Shown: in pieces, positions 40,497 through 51,688 of the stretch
Layout of the letters: every line of letters begins with the position of its first letter
Position numbering within the stretch: position 1 is the stretch's first letter
NCBI GenBank assembly: GCA_049999765.1
Contig: JBNGIQ010008313.1
Span: 1-54,778 of the forward strand
Direction of reading: 5' to 3'
Source: Phaeoceros laevis
Taxonomy: Eukaryota; Anthocerotophyta; Anthocerotopsida; Notothyladales
DNA: 54,778 bases
The notes under the pieces: model-generated
The model's input: the letters and a program-made list of their open reading frames with translations, nothing else
Database searches by the model: none
What the model was told of the DNA's origin: nothing
Made by a program: the position numbers and the translations under genes

Positions 40497-42935
40497 TCAG
40501 ACTCTGTCAAGAGTGGCACCCACAGATGGTCCTCCTTTCCTAAAAACGTAAAGGTGCTCGATGGCCATGCCCCGCAACTTGCGAGGAACCACACCCAGAT
40601 CCGGGAACCCTAGCGCTGAAACAGCCACCGAAGCAAGGCCAGCCAGGTCAGATCAGATAACACACAAAGTTTCAACGCGGCGAACAGGGGTCAAATGCTA
40701 CCTTCTGGTGATACCACATAATCATCCTCCAGTGACATCAGATGATCACGATCAAAAATCACCGTGCGCGGGATTGGGATAGGAAGCCTTTTGCGCAGAA
40801 ATTCCGCTGGAGTTGCAATCAACTGCAGACAATACATACCAACCACGTCAGAGAGATGCACATAATAACAGACTATTCATACGTGGCTGCTGATGGGAAG
40901 CCAACATTGGGGATACACAGAACCATCTTACATGGGCTAAAAATGCTGGGATGTTGATGATTCGAGGTGGTTCTCGGATAGTCTCATACATGAGGTGCAC
41001 CTGCCACATGAGAGTTAAAAAATAAGCACCACCAGCCAAGGAGGAAGCCTCTAGATTGATAATCCCTTAAAATTGCAGGCAACTTACGAGTTCATTTACT
41101 GTGAACACGTCTGGTCCTCCAAGTTCATACGTTTTCCCCATGCTTGCACCCTCATCCTTGACAGATGCCACAACCGCTGCAGCTACGTCGATCACATGCA
41201 CTGGCTGCAACCTGGTAGGCAAAACAGAAGTGGGGTGTTATTGTCATCACCACACTATTGACCTAATATCAATCTATAATGCTTTGACACAAGCAGACAT
41301 TGGGGAAACAGCATCCAGCTCTAGGTGGAAAATGGCGATACCTGGTTTTACCACCAGAAATTATCGGAACAGCAGGCAGATTCTTTGCATACAAAGCATA
41401 GCGATTCAAAAGTCGGTCTTCAGTGCCCACCATAGGACCTGGCCGTAATATTGTAGCCTGCACACATAAATGAGTACAAGAAAGGCGTGCATGCAACAGC
41501 GTCACTTAACAGCAACTTCACCTGATCACCCTTCCTACAACCCTAGAACAGCAGGCAAAGAAGAGGAGAACCTCAGGAAACTCCTTCAAAACTTGTCTCT
41601 CTCCAGCAGCCTTCGTCTTGTGGCGGTTGGAAGCTGCTGCTGGAGACGCACCCAAGCAAGAGACATGCACATACTTTGCAATCCCTCCATGTGCCTTGGC
41701 TAGCTACACCCAAGACAGTAACGGCTGTAGTTTCCTAGTTTTAACTGTTCACTGCCATGTTTCACCAGACAAAGAGAATACAAGGCAGTAAAGAGCTCCA
41801 GTCATGGCAAGTACCCGTGCCAAGCGCTCTGCAGCTTTTATGTTGATATCTTCAAAACTGAAGTTCCTAGTCTCGTACTCTCTTCCTGCCGGCATGCAAC
41901 AACCAAGCCATCTCAAGCGCCTATTAACCACAGTGCAAGTCACAAACAAAAGAGAAGGTGAAAGCGCACCCTGAAATGAACTACACACCAACCACATTGA
42001 TGACCACATTTGACTTTGCAATGGCTGCAACTATGGAATCCTCGTTTCTTATGTCATATTTCATTGGCACAATCTGATATGCAAAAGAGGATAAGTGTCC
42101 ATGAGCATGGCTAGCTGTAGATACATGGCCTCTCATGCACTACGACCTTAAACAATTCTGAGATAACATTTTCACCTGCCCAAGATCTCCCATTAGCTTC
42201 AAGTGCCGATATTCATCCTCGATACCCCTGTATGGTATCATCACTTGTGAACCAATTCGTGCTGACAACAAAGAACGCTTGCAGTCAGATTTCCAAAATG
42301 CGAAGACAGTCTAGCAACCGAAGGCAGTCGTTGTAACAGTCCGTACCAAGCTGCGACACCACATAGCGCCCTAAGAATCCAGTTGCCCCAAAAACTGTTG
42401 CAATGACGCCGCTGAGAAATGCAATTAGGTTCGATCAACATCAAAGCAAAGACAAACGGATCAAGCAATTTCAAAACTCCTCAGCACTGCAACATGAAAA
42501 TCTGAGGCATGCGCAAGCAACACCTCACAGATGACCGTCCACCAGTCCCCCTATGCCGCCCTGGGGTCCTCACTGCCAAGGAGGATGAAAAACGAACATC
42601 TGCACCCACCAGATTCCAAATTGCCGTCCCAATGTCAATATACCCGCAAAACCTAGTCCAGCCATCGATCATAGCAGCACACAAGCATCTGGAAGCAGCG
42701 AATTGCAAAGAGTTCAGATACAATCAACAGAATTCTACGGATCTCCTATCCAGGTCAGCGGCATTCGGGCTATTTTCCAGCAGAGAAACAAGATCACGGT
42801 CGCATTGCTACCTGGCACGTCGAGGTTAGGAGTGGAGCAAGGGACGGATGAACCGATAAGGTGTTGCAAAGGAGGGGAGGCCGGAGCGCGGGACAAGCGC
42901 CCCAGCTGCCCTGCCCGCCTTGCTATGTGCTGCAT
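40497..42935 (-). CDS. NDUFA9: NADH dehydrogenase (complex I) 39-kDa subunit, NDUFA9 type
   Basis: Twelve exons joined in phase give 384 residues: 42,812-42,935; 42,524-42,572; 42,347-42,411; 42,176-42,261; 41,989-42,073; 41,815-41,885; 41,572-41,703; 41,342-41,457; 41,088-41,211; 40,932-41,000; 40,702-40,822; 40,497-40,609. It is an atypical short-chain dehydrogenase subunit on the matrix side of mitochondrial complex I, holding an NADPH that stabilises the enzyme. Visible marks are a basic presequence ([16 protein letters not shown]), '[20 protein letters not shown]' (Rossmann GATGFLG at about 66-72), '[19 protein letters not shown]', 'VHVSCLGAS', '[14 protein letters not shown]', '[12 protein letters not shown]' and '[17 protein letters not shown]'. 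The C-terminal '[15 protein letters not shown]' matches plant orthologues. Introns are 85-239 bases. It looks functional. Confidence 0.96.
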
Positions 42936-44134
42936 GGCTCCTTCTACCTGCTTCCAGCCACCTCCAAGGAGGCAATGCTGCCTCTGCTCTAACTAAGCTT
43001 CTGGGGTGCCATGCCTGATTCGCTGCACCTTGAACATCAGTCGTGCCGGTGCTAGACCAGGCTAAAGCCCTTTCAGACACCAAGGCCCCTTTTGAGTCCT
43101 TTTCACCAGATTTCAGAAGGAACTGTCGTTATTGGTATTTTTGTGGCTTTTTTGACCTTTTTATACCTTCGTCTGTGCTCAAGCTACTCAGATGTTCACA
43201 CGCATGGTTTGTGAGACTTGCATCTTACTGTATATGATGCTTTCTTACCTCAACCAGCCACACTCGTGGCTAAAAGATACAGATGCGCTCAATCAGCTTT
43301 TAGGTGAGAAATTTCAGCTTCTTGGCATCCTCATTCCGAGATACGGACGAAAGAACCACCATGCACAGACTTGCAACGTTTAGTGCTCCGCTGGATAGGA
43401 GTAGGCCTCAGCTCATGAAACAAAGCTCCTGTCAGGGCACTGGGTATGACAATCTGGTAATGAAGATGAGAGGCTGTGGAGGTGTAATGAATGGGCCCGC
43501 CGCTTGTCCTCATGGTTTTGCTGTCAAGAAGGAGCTCCGTCCTTCAAGTAGGCTCTGCTTCGCTGAAGTGCCAGGGTGTGGTTGGCAGCACAATTTTATG
43601 TTTTTATGTCGCAGACCTCGGGCTGTAGGTAGGTTTTCCTTGATCCAGGTCCAACCCGCGACATGTACAGTAGGCGGTGCTTACCACCTAACCTCATTCA
43701 CTTCATCTCCTCAGAGCTCCTTGACAACACAACCACCCCTTTCCTCCTCATGGGTCACTACATCAGTGTGACAGACTTCACAGGCTCGTCACGGCATAGG
43801 CAGAAGCAACCGCCGTCAAACGCTGTGAGTGAAGGGGCCATGAAGAGGCCCACAAGTTCGATGTCCACCTCTGACAAAAACCTGCTGCTTCAAACTTGAT
43901 GGTGGCGAAGGACAAGGACTGATTGATCGCAATATTTCCACCCTCGGTTCTTGGACAGGTGAGCGAATATGAGAAGGGTCCAGACCAGAGTTACGAGGGC
44001 CAATGGAGGCAGGCGATGGCGCGTCAGCTTTTCGGAGTTTCCTCAGAGGATAATGCACGAAAGCCAACGGAAGCACCTGGTCCGTGGCGGGCACTTCAGC
44101 TCGGTCCGGGGGAATCCCCGTGACGGCAGTCGCC
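42936..44134. other. Shared upstream region of NDUFA9 and methionine aminopeptidase
   Basis: Two divergent organelle-protein genes start from either side of this ~1.2-kb stretch. A 155-codon plus-strand open frame at 43,304-43,771 has no recognisable similarity and is probably chance. Confidence 0.45.
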
Positions 44135-46489
44135 ATGGCGCATCAGCTGGGAGCGGTGTCCTGCATTGCCGGACCTGGAACCACCTCCAGGCTCTCCTCC
44201 TGCTTCTGGGGCGCCACATTCGCCGCTTCCTCCACCGCCACCCTAAGTCCGTTCGTCTTCTGGATATCCAATCCTTGGCTTACCTAGCCTGCCTGGTTGT
44301 TCTGTTGCTTGGAAGAATTCGTTCTCCTGACATGCCGGCAGGGAAGCATTTCGTGCGCGGGATTGTTGCACCTGCAAGGAGTCTCACATGCCTGTTGCTT
44401 CCAGATGGAGCCGGGACAAGGTGTCCGGCAAAGCACCAACTTTTCATCGTTGCAAGGCGCAAATCAGGATTCGCGGAGCTGTTTCTTAACAAAAGGTGTG
44501 CAGTCTGTGCTGTCGTGCATTCGGATTGATTTTAAACTTTTGACAACTGGAAATTTCCGAGGACAATGGATTGGAAAGGAGCAGAATGCGGCCCGGTTGA
44601 CTCTGCAGGAACCTACGGTGCAAGCTTCAAGTGTGCTAGTAGCCTCAGGATCATTATATGATCGCTTGGTGATGATGTCCCCGTCCGGTTCATTGGGGTG
44701 ATACGTTTGTGTAATCCCCGGAGCTGGTCGATGGGATTTGCAGGTCAGGGCAGCAGGAGCAACAAGAGCAGATGGTTGGTGGGCGTCCAAGGTTGAAGCG
44801 AGGCCAAGTGTCCCCACGGTTGGCCGTCCCGAAACATATTATGAAGCCCCCCTATTTGCAGTCATCTCGAGCACCTGCAATGTCGAGCAAGACTCAGGTT
44901 CAGGATGCGGTAGGGATTGCGGGCATGAGGGCTGCAGGCAAGCTCGCAGCACGTGTGCTTGAATATGCAGGGACTCTTGTGAAGGTTAGCCATTTCTCCT
45001 TCTGCTTGTTCTATGTTTTGGGCTGAATGTGATACTAAGCACATACTTTGTAGGCACTTGTTCAATGTTCTTGCGTGGGTTGTTCTTCTGGTATGGTTCT
45101 GATGTTGGTTGAATAGGACGTTTACTTAAGCTCGTCTGACCACTCGTACGTTTGCTACAGCCAGGAGTTACAACAGACGAAATTGACAAAGGTGTGCATC
45201 AGATGATTATTGAGAACGATGCATATCCGTCCCCTCTGGGATATGGTGGCTTTCCGAAAAGTGTCTGCACATCTGTGAACGAATGCATCTGCCATGGTAT
45301 ACCTGATTCCAGACCACTTCTGGTAAGTCCTTGGAGTCATTTGGGTGTATCGTAGTCAGCGTTTCACTTTTCGATCAGTGCCCAAAAAGGCATAGTCCAT
45401 CGTCTTACGACACGAGCGTTGTCTTCCAGGATGGTGACATTATCAACATCGACGTAACAGTCTACTTGAATGTGAGACCATCTATATCCTGTCGTTTCTT
45501 GCATCCTTTTCTGAAACGAAATCCTGTGTGGCTTACAGTGTTGTGACTCCGGCAGCCTCTGATTGTGCTTCCAGAAAGTATCGCACAAACTGATGTGATG
45601 GCAGAACTTGTACAGGGCTACCATGGTGATACTTCGAAGACATTCTATTGTGGAACAGTGAGTGACGAAGCCAAACAGTTGGTTGAGGTGAGGTGGCCTG
45701 TAATGTGCATGCCTTTGACAAGTAAAACGGAGCGAAAGGCAACTAGTGTTGCTAGTATGATAGCTCACGTGAGATATCCTGCTCTGCATAACAGGTGACT
45801 CGTGAATGCCTCGACAAAGCTATCGCAGTCTGTGGGCCTGGAGTGGAATTCAAGCTGATAGGGAACACAATTCAGTGAGTAGTCCCTGTTCTTGAATGTT
45901 TTACTCAATTAGACCTGTCGAAATTACGACCAAGGGTGTGGTCAGGTGAGCTTAACCGCTGCACCTGGATGTAGGTCTATAGCGGACAAATATCGTTATG
46001 GTGTAGTGGAGCATTTTGTGGGACATGGCGTGGGGCAACTTTTCCATTCAGCACCAGCAATACTACACTACCGTAAGCCATCTTGTTATTCGAGCTCTGT
46101 ATAGATAGATTGTGAGAGGTGTTTGTTGTGTATTTCATACTGATTTGCAACTTCATTGTATGTATGGCTTTGCAGGCAATAATGATCCTGGTACAATGGT
46201 ACTCGGGCAAACCTTCACCATTGGTAAGATATTTTCTTGGAAACCCTCTAGTGGGTCATCCTCGCAGCTTTTGTCCAGGTTTGCCTGTGGATGCTGCCCG
46301 ACGCAGATCACTAACGATTTTACTTTTGTGGCCGTGTTGGCAGAACCCATGCTGACGATGGGGAGCGTAGCAGACCGAATGTGGGACGACAATTGGACCG
46401 TAGTAACAGAAGATGGGAGTTTGGCTGCACAGTTTGAGCATTCTTTGCTCATCACCGAAGACGGTGTCGAGATATTGACGGTTTGTTAG
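44135..46489 (+). CDS. Methionine aminopeptidase type 1, organellar type (MAP1B-D-like)
   Basis: Exons 2-9 are firm: 44,744-44,984; 45,161-45,322; 45,430-45,471; 45,616-45,687; 45,795-45,874; 45,975-46,072; 46,176-46,223; 46,344-46,489. They read '[20 protein letters not shown]', '[20 protein letters not shown]', '[14 protein letters not shown]', '[10 protein letters not shown]', '[13 protein letters not shown]', '[11 protein letters not shown]' and '[16 protein letters not shown]', including the five metal ligands (two Asp, His, two Glu). The enzyme removes initiator Met from nascent proteins. Its wording is that of the organelle-targeted MAP1B-D group, not cytosolic MAP1A, which has an N-terminal zinc finger. 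The first exon is a proposal: the ATG at 44,135 opens a Ser/Thr/Ala-rich, transit-peptide-like segment and a weak donor at 44,251 keeps the phase. Convergent with TRAP-beta. Confidence 0.93.
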
Positions 46490-46851
46490 GTGTACAGCTT
46501 ATTGGAATTTGGCCTGCTTTTGCACAAAATCTTGAAGCTGGATTCTTGAAGCATGTAGAATATCCCAGGCTCGTAGGCATGACATTATTTCCTATTCGAA
46601 GCTGGTTTTATTTGTCAGAGTTCGTGGTGTACTACCCTTTTCACGACTGCTGGAAGCCTCGATGGCGCCGCATTTTAATGCTTAGTATAGGCGTGTTTAC
46701 TGGGCATAAATTAATGTTGAATCTAGATTGAAGATTGAAGATTGCCGCCAGTGCAATTCAAGTCTTTTGCAACCTACCAAACGGAGGCCCTCTACAACCC
46801 AGCCACAATGCTTGAGTTTCGTTTCAGGGACAACTTTCCTCTTGGTCCAAG

Positions 46852-48263
46852 CTATCGTCGTTTTTTGGCAGAGTACTTTTTGGACTTCGACGGAGAGATT
46901 AACACGTACGCAAAGAGACCTACAACGCTTAGAACAGATGCAAGCGGTCCATATGCAATAGCCACTCTCTGCACGCAACAAGTTCAACGTGAGCTACAAG
47001 GGTGGATGTGCCTGGATCTTCAGGAGTAAAGTATACGTGAGGAAATATAATCTGGAGCAAGGAGGACATACCTTGACCTGAGTTGTTGAAACCACCGTGG
47101 CAACCACCACAACCACAACATTTTGTCAAAATACAAGAAACCGTAAGTGCAGACCCATGCCAATGGAAGAAGAAAAAAGGCTCACCAAATCAAGCTTGTT
47201 TTGAGCCGGCTTGTCGGACAACACATCCAGCTCAGAAATGGACGTCGACCATGCTTCCTGGAACAAGCAAGTATCCCTGTTAGAGACATCTACATCTGAA
47301 GGACATACATCAACCAGATACAAATAGCTCGTGCCCAAGACCTTTCCATCCCAACCCTACAGCTGATAGAAACATTTGTACCTGCAGCCGAGACTTAGCT
47401 GCAACTCGGTATTTGACAACAGCAGGACCACCAGTGAAGGGACCCTTCACTTTGGGCTCCAGTATAAATTCATGAGTCAAGAGACCACCACTGCATCGAA
47501 ACAAACGTAATTCAGAGCCAGGTAAAAAAGGGAACCAAAACCCGTCACTGTGCAATGGTAGGCAACGGCCACTCACGCATCCAGCTTCTCCCATGTGACA
47601 GAAAAGTTGCCACTAACGACGTTAAAGGAGTCCTGGGGCCAGGTGTCATCTTTCAGTACAACATCATAAGCCGTGCTGCATCACAAAAAGTCCAAAACGT
47701 CACTTGTTAGCATGTAAACCAAATGAGCTGCAGAGTCAGACCTTAAAAGGGCATCCATCTCATAGGGCCGGAAATAACTCCCCGTCACACATCTCCCCAA
47801 AACCAGTAGCAATTCATTCACTTCAGGACTACGCCAAATTCGCGCACTAGCACCCGACTCAGACACAAGATACCAAGAGAAGCCACCCATGCAGCCAAGC
47901 AGATCCGAGCTCACAACCTAAGCATTTCGTAGCTACACCATCATACAGCAAGCAATCTCTGGTCCACTGCGCTTGTCAGCTGATCTTCCGCTGGACAGGA
48001 ATGGAATACTGTCGAATACGAAGCTGCAGATCTCTAAAAGCAGGTGGATATACTGAGGAAGGAGGAGAAAACCTGGCGCCAGCGTTGAAGACGGTGATGG
48101 CGACGGAGACACGCTCAGACTTGGCTTTGCCCTTGGTGATACGTGCATCCTTGTGCACAACCAGGAAAGCATTATCAGACGCAGCGACTGCGAGCCCCAG
48201 TAACAGCGCTAACGCCAGGGCCGCCATCGCCAAGGCGCGACCCACCCCCTTAGCCATCGCCAT
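46852..48263 (-). CDS. Translocon-associated protein subunit beta (TRAP-beta/SSR2)
   Basis: Five exons, in phase, give 195 residues: 48,073-48,263; 47,577-47,675; 47,382-47,490; 47,186-47,257; 46,852-46,968. A signal peptide (AMAALALALLLGLAVAA) is followed by a lumenal beta-sandwich ('VSVAITVFNAGAR', 'STAYDVVLKDDTWPQDSFNV', 'VSGNFSVTWEKLDAGG', 'LEPKVKGPFTGGPAVVKYRV', 'EAWSTSISELDVLSDKPA'), one transmembrane helix ('YGPLASVLSVVGLFAYVL') and a basic cytosolic tail (SPSKSKKYSAKKRR). The protein is part of the TRAP complex that sits beside the Sec61 channel in the ER and assists translocation. The last exon lies antisense to an open plus-strand frame that I treat as a shadow. Length matches plant orthologues. 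Its stop is 362 bases from that of the convergent aminopeptidase gene. Confidence 0.93.
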
Positions 48264-48651
48264 TCTCCAGCTGCTCGCTGACGGCTTCTATCCCTACTTG
48301 GAAATTCATTAGGAACATTGGTCGTGGGCACCTAGTTCCTTATGGCCAGATCAGCAGGGTGCAGCCCAGTCATCACCGAAATTCTCGATAGCTTGACCTA
48401 GAAAAGCTCGAACCCGGGATTCCGCAGAGGGCCGCCCGGCCTCCCTCAAATTTATTTTGAGGGTGTGCAAAGGCAATCTCTGAATAAAGCTTTTTTTTGG
48501 GGGGAGCTTTTTTTACGGGAGATGAGAAAGCTGCCCCGGATTCGAACATTGTTCAATTGTATAGCCACCCTAAAAAGTGTGTTGTTTGTACAGTCCTGGC
48601 ACATCCTGCCCCAGCTGGCTGTCCCTGCCAGGGCAGATCGTCGATTACTTA
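48264..48651. other. TRAP-beta promoter region and left flank of the transposon
   Basis: No gene is seen. The TA at 48,650-48,651 is the left target-site dinucleotide of the DDE_1 element. Confidence 0.5.
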
Positions 48652-48840
48652 GAGTACTTGTACCCCAACGGTTAACATTAGCGTGCTATATTCATAAAAT
48701 ATTCATATAAGCTCGAAAAATTATGGAAATTTCAGGGCCTCCGTATGCATGGGCAAGCACCTTAATTCTCCATTTTCATAGCAAAATTCAAGTTGACACG
48801 GTGCGTAGACGTATGAAACATATTCGTGAAAGAAACTGCT

Positions 48841-49046
48841 CTACATCCGGTTAGTAGTGTCGTAGATGCGGTTAAAAATCCGACCAGCGCATCCTGCAAG
48901 CGGTCTACATGCGGTTAAAATTGCACCTACTGCAGCTGCCTATCGGTCTACATGCGGTTACTCGAGGACGCGTGGTCACTCCCTATTGCCCTACATGCGG
49001 TTATCGACGAGATTCCATGCCGAGGCTAGTGTCCTGCATGCGGTTA
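48841..49046. repeat. Six copies of a 13-bp motif, five at exact 43-bp steps
   Basis: CTACATGCGGTTA or one- to two-base variants start at 48,841, 48,862, 48,905, 48,948, 48,991 and 49,034. The first step is 21 bp and the next four are exactly 43 bp. The 30-bp spacers show no similarity to each other. All copies are in the same orientation. Their CGGTTA end is shared with the element's terminal repeats. The regular pitch (about two and four helical turns) suggests protein-binding sites on one face of the DNA. Confidence 0.9.
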
Positions 49047-49296
49047 GGACACCGGCCGGGTAACGGTCACTTCTACACTCGGCGTCCGTGCCCCTGTGAA
49101 TCACGCGCATGGAAGCCCGCCCTAGCTTACCTGTGTCCAGTTCAACTCAGATCGATTCCTGCCAGAGCCTTCGTCATGGATAGCCATGGATTCGTCTGCG
49201 GTGCCATTGTCCGCTGTGTGCAAGTGCTGCTCCTGGAGCCTGCGATCCCGACGTGCCTGCATTTGCCTCTGCCGGGCCTGTTTTCCTGCTGCATGG

Positions 49297-51371
49297 TCAC
49301 GGTCGCAAGTGTGCAGGCTGAAGTCTGGAAAGGAGGTGGAGCCGATCCGGATTATTCTCTTCACCCTTTGCTGGCCAAAGCACAAGACGCAGTTGCCTGC
49401 CCTGCAGGTCGTAGAGCTGGGCAGTTGCCTTGGCCTGGATCGCCGCCTGTTTCCTCGCATCTTTGGCGGCCGCAGCTACCAACTTCTTCGCTGCTGCTGC
49501 AGCTTTCCGTTCTGCAACGGCGGCCACTTTCTCCTGCTTCCTCCTCTCATCGGCCTCCTTTTCAGCTATCCATGTAGCTGAAGTCATGATCTTCGAATGG
49601 CCCAAGTGAGTTTGCTTCCGTTTCCTCTTGTTTGATTTGTTGCCGAAGGTTGGTATGGCCAGAATGTCGCTCATCCTCTGGCTGCTGTATGCAGGCTGTA
49701 GGGTGTCTACAAGATGTGTTGCCACGGCCTCGTTCTCAACATGTTCTGCTGCCATGGCCGGTGGTTCAACAACCTCTTCACCCACGCGGGCTGCCTCCTC
49801 ATCCATGTCCAGCAAGCCATGCCCTCCATCGTGCTCCATGTGCATCAATCCTCCCTGTTCGACATGAGCCTGGTTCACAGCTGCACCCTGTGAGTCCTCA
49901 CCATCCTGTGCTATGCCGTCAAGTCCAGGACCTTCACCACCCTGCAGCATGGACCAGAAGGTCTCTTGGTCGTCCACACTGTGCTGCATGGTGTCATTCC
50001 TCTCCTGTCCATCCATCCACACCCAGTGCTGCTGCTCCTCCAAGAAATCCTCCACACATCCAGCTGCCGTGTCTGCTGCTGCTGCGAAATCCTCTGCTCG
50101 AGGATGGTCCTCACCATGCTGTGCTCCAGACTCCTCACCATGCTGTGCTCCAGGTTCTGCAGGTCGGTGGTATGCCGTGCTAGCCTTGTAGTACTTATCC
50201 ATGGCCGTTTTGTCAAGAGGCCAAATGCCTGCCCCTTCAAAGCCTCCAATTATGTTGCGTGGGCTGAGTCCTGAAGCAACGCCCCTTGAAGCCATCTTTG
50301 CCAGTTGCTGCCTTTTTATTTTTGTCTTGCCAGAGGTAGAAAGGTATTCCAGCTCATGCTTCCTGAAGGCCTCCTTGGCACTATGGAAGCACCCAACATT
50401 CAGGGGCTGCATCACATGGCTTGTATGTGGGGGGAGCAGGAGTATGACAAAGCCCAAGTCTGTTGCAAGCTTGGCGACCTCCAATCTCATGTGCACCTTG
50501 CACTGATCGATGATCAGCAGGTGCTTCCTGTCAGGGGATATGCCACCTTCTACATTTTCTGCAAAGAAGACCAGCCACTTTTTCCAAGTCTCCTCGGTCA
50601 TGTAATCTCGTGGTCGTCATGAAGAATGTTGCTCCCTCCTCCTCACAGTACTGCAGTGGGTTCTTCTTGATGGAGTTGCGCTTGCCTCTGAAGAGATACA
50701 ATCCAGGGATCTTGCCTCCAGCAGCATTCACACACCCAAGGTACGTGAGGCCAAGTCTGTTGTCTGCCGTCGCTGCATGGAACTCCGAGCCTTGCGTGAG
50801 GGCGTCGTCACTGTCGGGCGCATAGACCTGTAGACATGCATAGACATGCATAGACCTGTGGCAGGCAGTGGTGCATCAAAAGTGAGCTTGGCCTGGATCG
50901 TTGGAATTGCAATTGCTGCTTCTGGATTTGGTTCGGCACGAACTCACCTGGCCGCAGTTCTGATCGATGTCTGCCGTTCTGTGCATGGTGTGGTTGAAGT
51001 GTTGCAGGCAGCAGTCGGCCTTGGTCCTGCGTGTGGCCTCCTCATGGCTGGTCGGCTGATATTGGCAATCCTTGGGAATTTCCCGCCAGGTGGTGTTGCA
51101 GGTGCACTGGAGCTGCCAACCGTCGGGTGTCCACACTTGATCAAATCGGTCGGCACACCTCCGCTTGTCCTTCAAAGGAGGTCTGTAACACTCACACCTC
51201 TTGCGCAATTCCCTAAGTGCAACTGCTAAATCCTGACCAAGCTTTTTCTTCAACGTGCAGGTGCAGTGGAAAGTGGACAGCCTGCCCTTGTAGATTTCAC
51301 GGCAGCAGTGAATGCACGTGCAATGCTGCAAGTACTGGATGGCCTCCAAGCGGGACGGCATTGATCGGCAA
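49297..51371 (-). pseudogene. DDE_1 (pogo/Tigger-like) transposase, frameshifted
   Basis: The main frame (50,601 down to 49,297) reads 'MTEETWKKWLVFF', 'LLIIDQCKVHM' (second catalytic Asp; usual form LLxxDGHxSH), 'LLPPHTSHVMQPLNVGCFHS' (usual PHTxHxxQPLDVG, so the third catalytic Asp is Asn), then 'GFEGAGIWPLDKTAM' and a long acidic/Gly tail. Just upstream, in another frame (50,851-50,590), is 'GLTYLGCVNAAGGKIPGLYL', the preceding beta-strand of the same fold; a frameshift near 50,595 separates them. The frame from about 51,371 to 50,876 is rich in Cys and His (pairs such as CTCIHCC, CTC, CEC) and may be an N-terminal zinc-binding region, but it is not a recognisable CENP-B helix-turn-helix. 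Inactive as an enzyme on two counts. Confidence 0.75.
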
Positions 51372-51640
51372 GCAGAATTGGCAAGCGGAATCAGACTGGA
51401 GCGCAGCTGGAAGCACAGTGCAATGTGTGCTGAAAGCGAAAAAATGAGGCAAATGTGGTTCCCGCCAGTGGGACCTAGGTTTAGGGACACGAAATTGAAC
51501 CGCTAAGAACATGCACCCCTCAATTCAAGCATGCACAATCAGATGGGCGCGAAATTGAGATAAAAATCGAATTCTAGGCGCTTCATTTGTCCATAGAAAC
51601 GCTCCCGTTTCTTTAGAATCGCCGCGATTCTATGATAAAA

Positions 51641-51654
51641 ATCGGTTAACCGAT
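51641..51654. repeat. Perfect 14-bp palindrome in the transposon right end
   Basis: ATCGGTTAACCGAT carries the CGGTTA word on both strands, 10 bp inside the right terminal repeat. A second imperfect hairpin (AGAATCG and CGATTCT arms) lies at 51,615-51,631. Confidence 0.85.
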
Positions 51655-51688
51655 GGGGAACAAGTTAACCGTTGGGGTACAAACACTC

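Larger units (their letters stand above)
48652..51688. mobile_element. TA-flanked DDE_1 (pogo/Tigger-like) DNA transposon
   Basis: A 3,037-bp element with 25-bp terminal inverted repeats (48,652-48,676 and 51,664-51,688; they differ at two positions and share TTGTACCCCAACGGTTAAC). It is flanked by TA on both sides, the target of the Tc1/mariner superfamily. A minus-strand transposase gene fills the centre. The left interior holds a phased array of 13-bp motifs; the right interior holds a perfect 14-bp palindrome (ATCGGTTAACCGAT at 51,641-51,654). The CGGTTA word is common to ends, array and palindrome. The transposase is frameshifted, so the element is not autonomous today. It lies between TRAP-beta and AT-rich intergenic DNA. 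Confidence 0.88.

Noticed and set aside
46742-47029. Plus-strand open frame of 95 codons beside the aminopeptidase gene
   Set aside because: It is antisense to the last exon of TRAP-beta, whose transmembrane helix and basic tail are clearly read on the minus strand.
46929-47129. Cys/Gly-rich frame (KCCGCGGCHGGFNN) as a metallothionein-like gene or alternative TRAP-beta exon
   Set aside because: It falls in the last TRAP-beta intron; the flanking exons join in phase without it and its frame has no start or family match.
48841-49046. CRISPR-like array (short repeats, equal-sized unique spacers)
   Set aside because: The repeat is only 13 bp, it lies inside a eukaryotic transposon in a plant nuclear genome, and there are no cas genes. 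A phased binding-site array explains it better.
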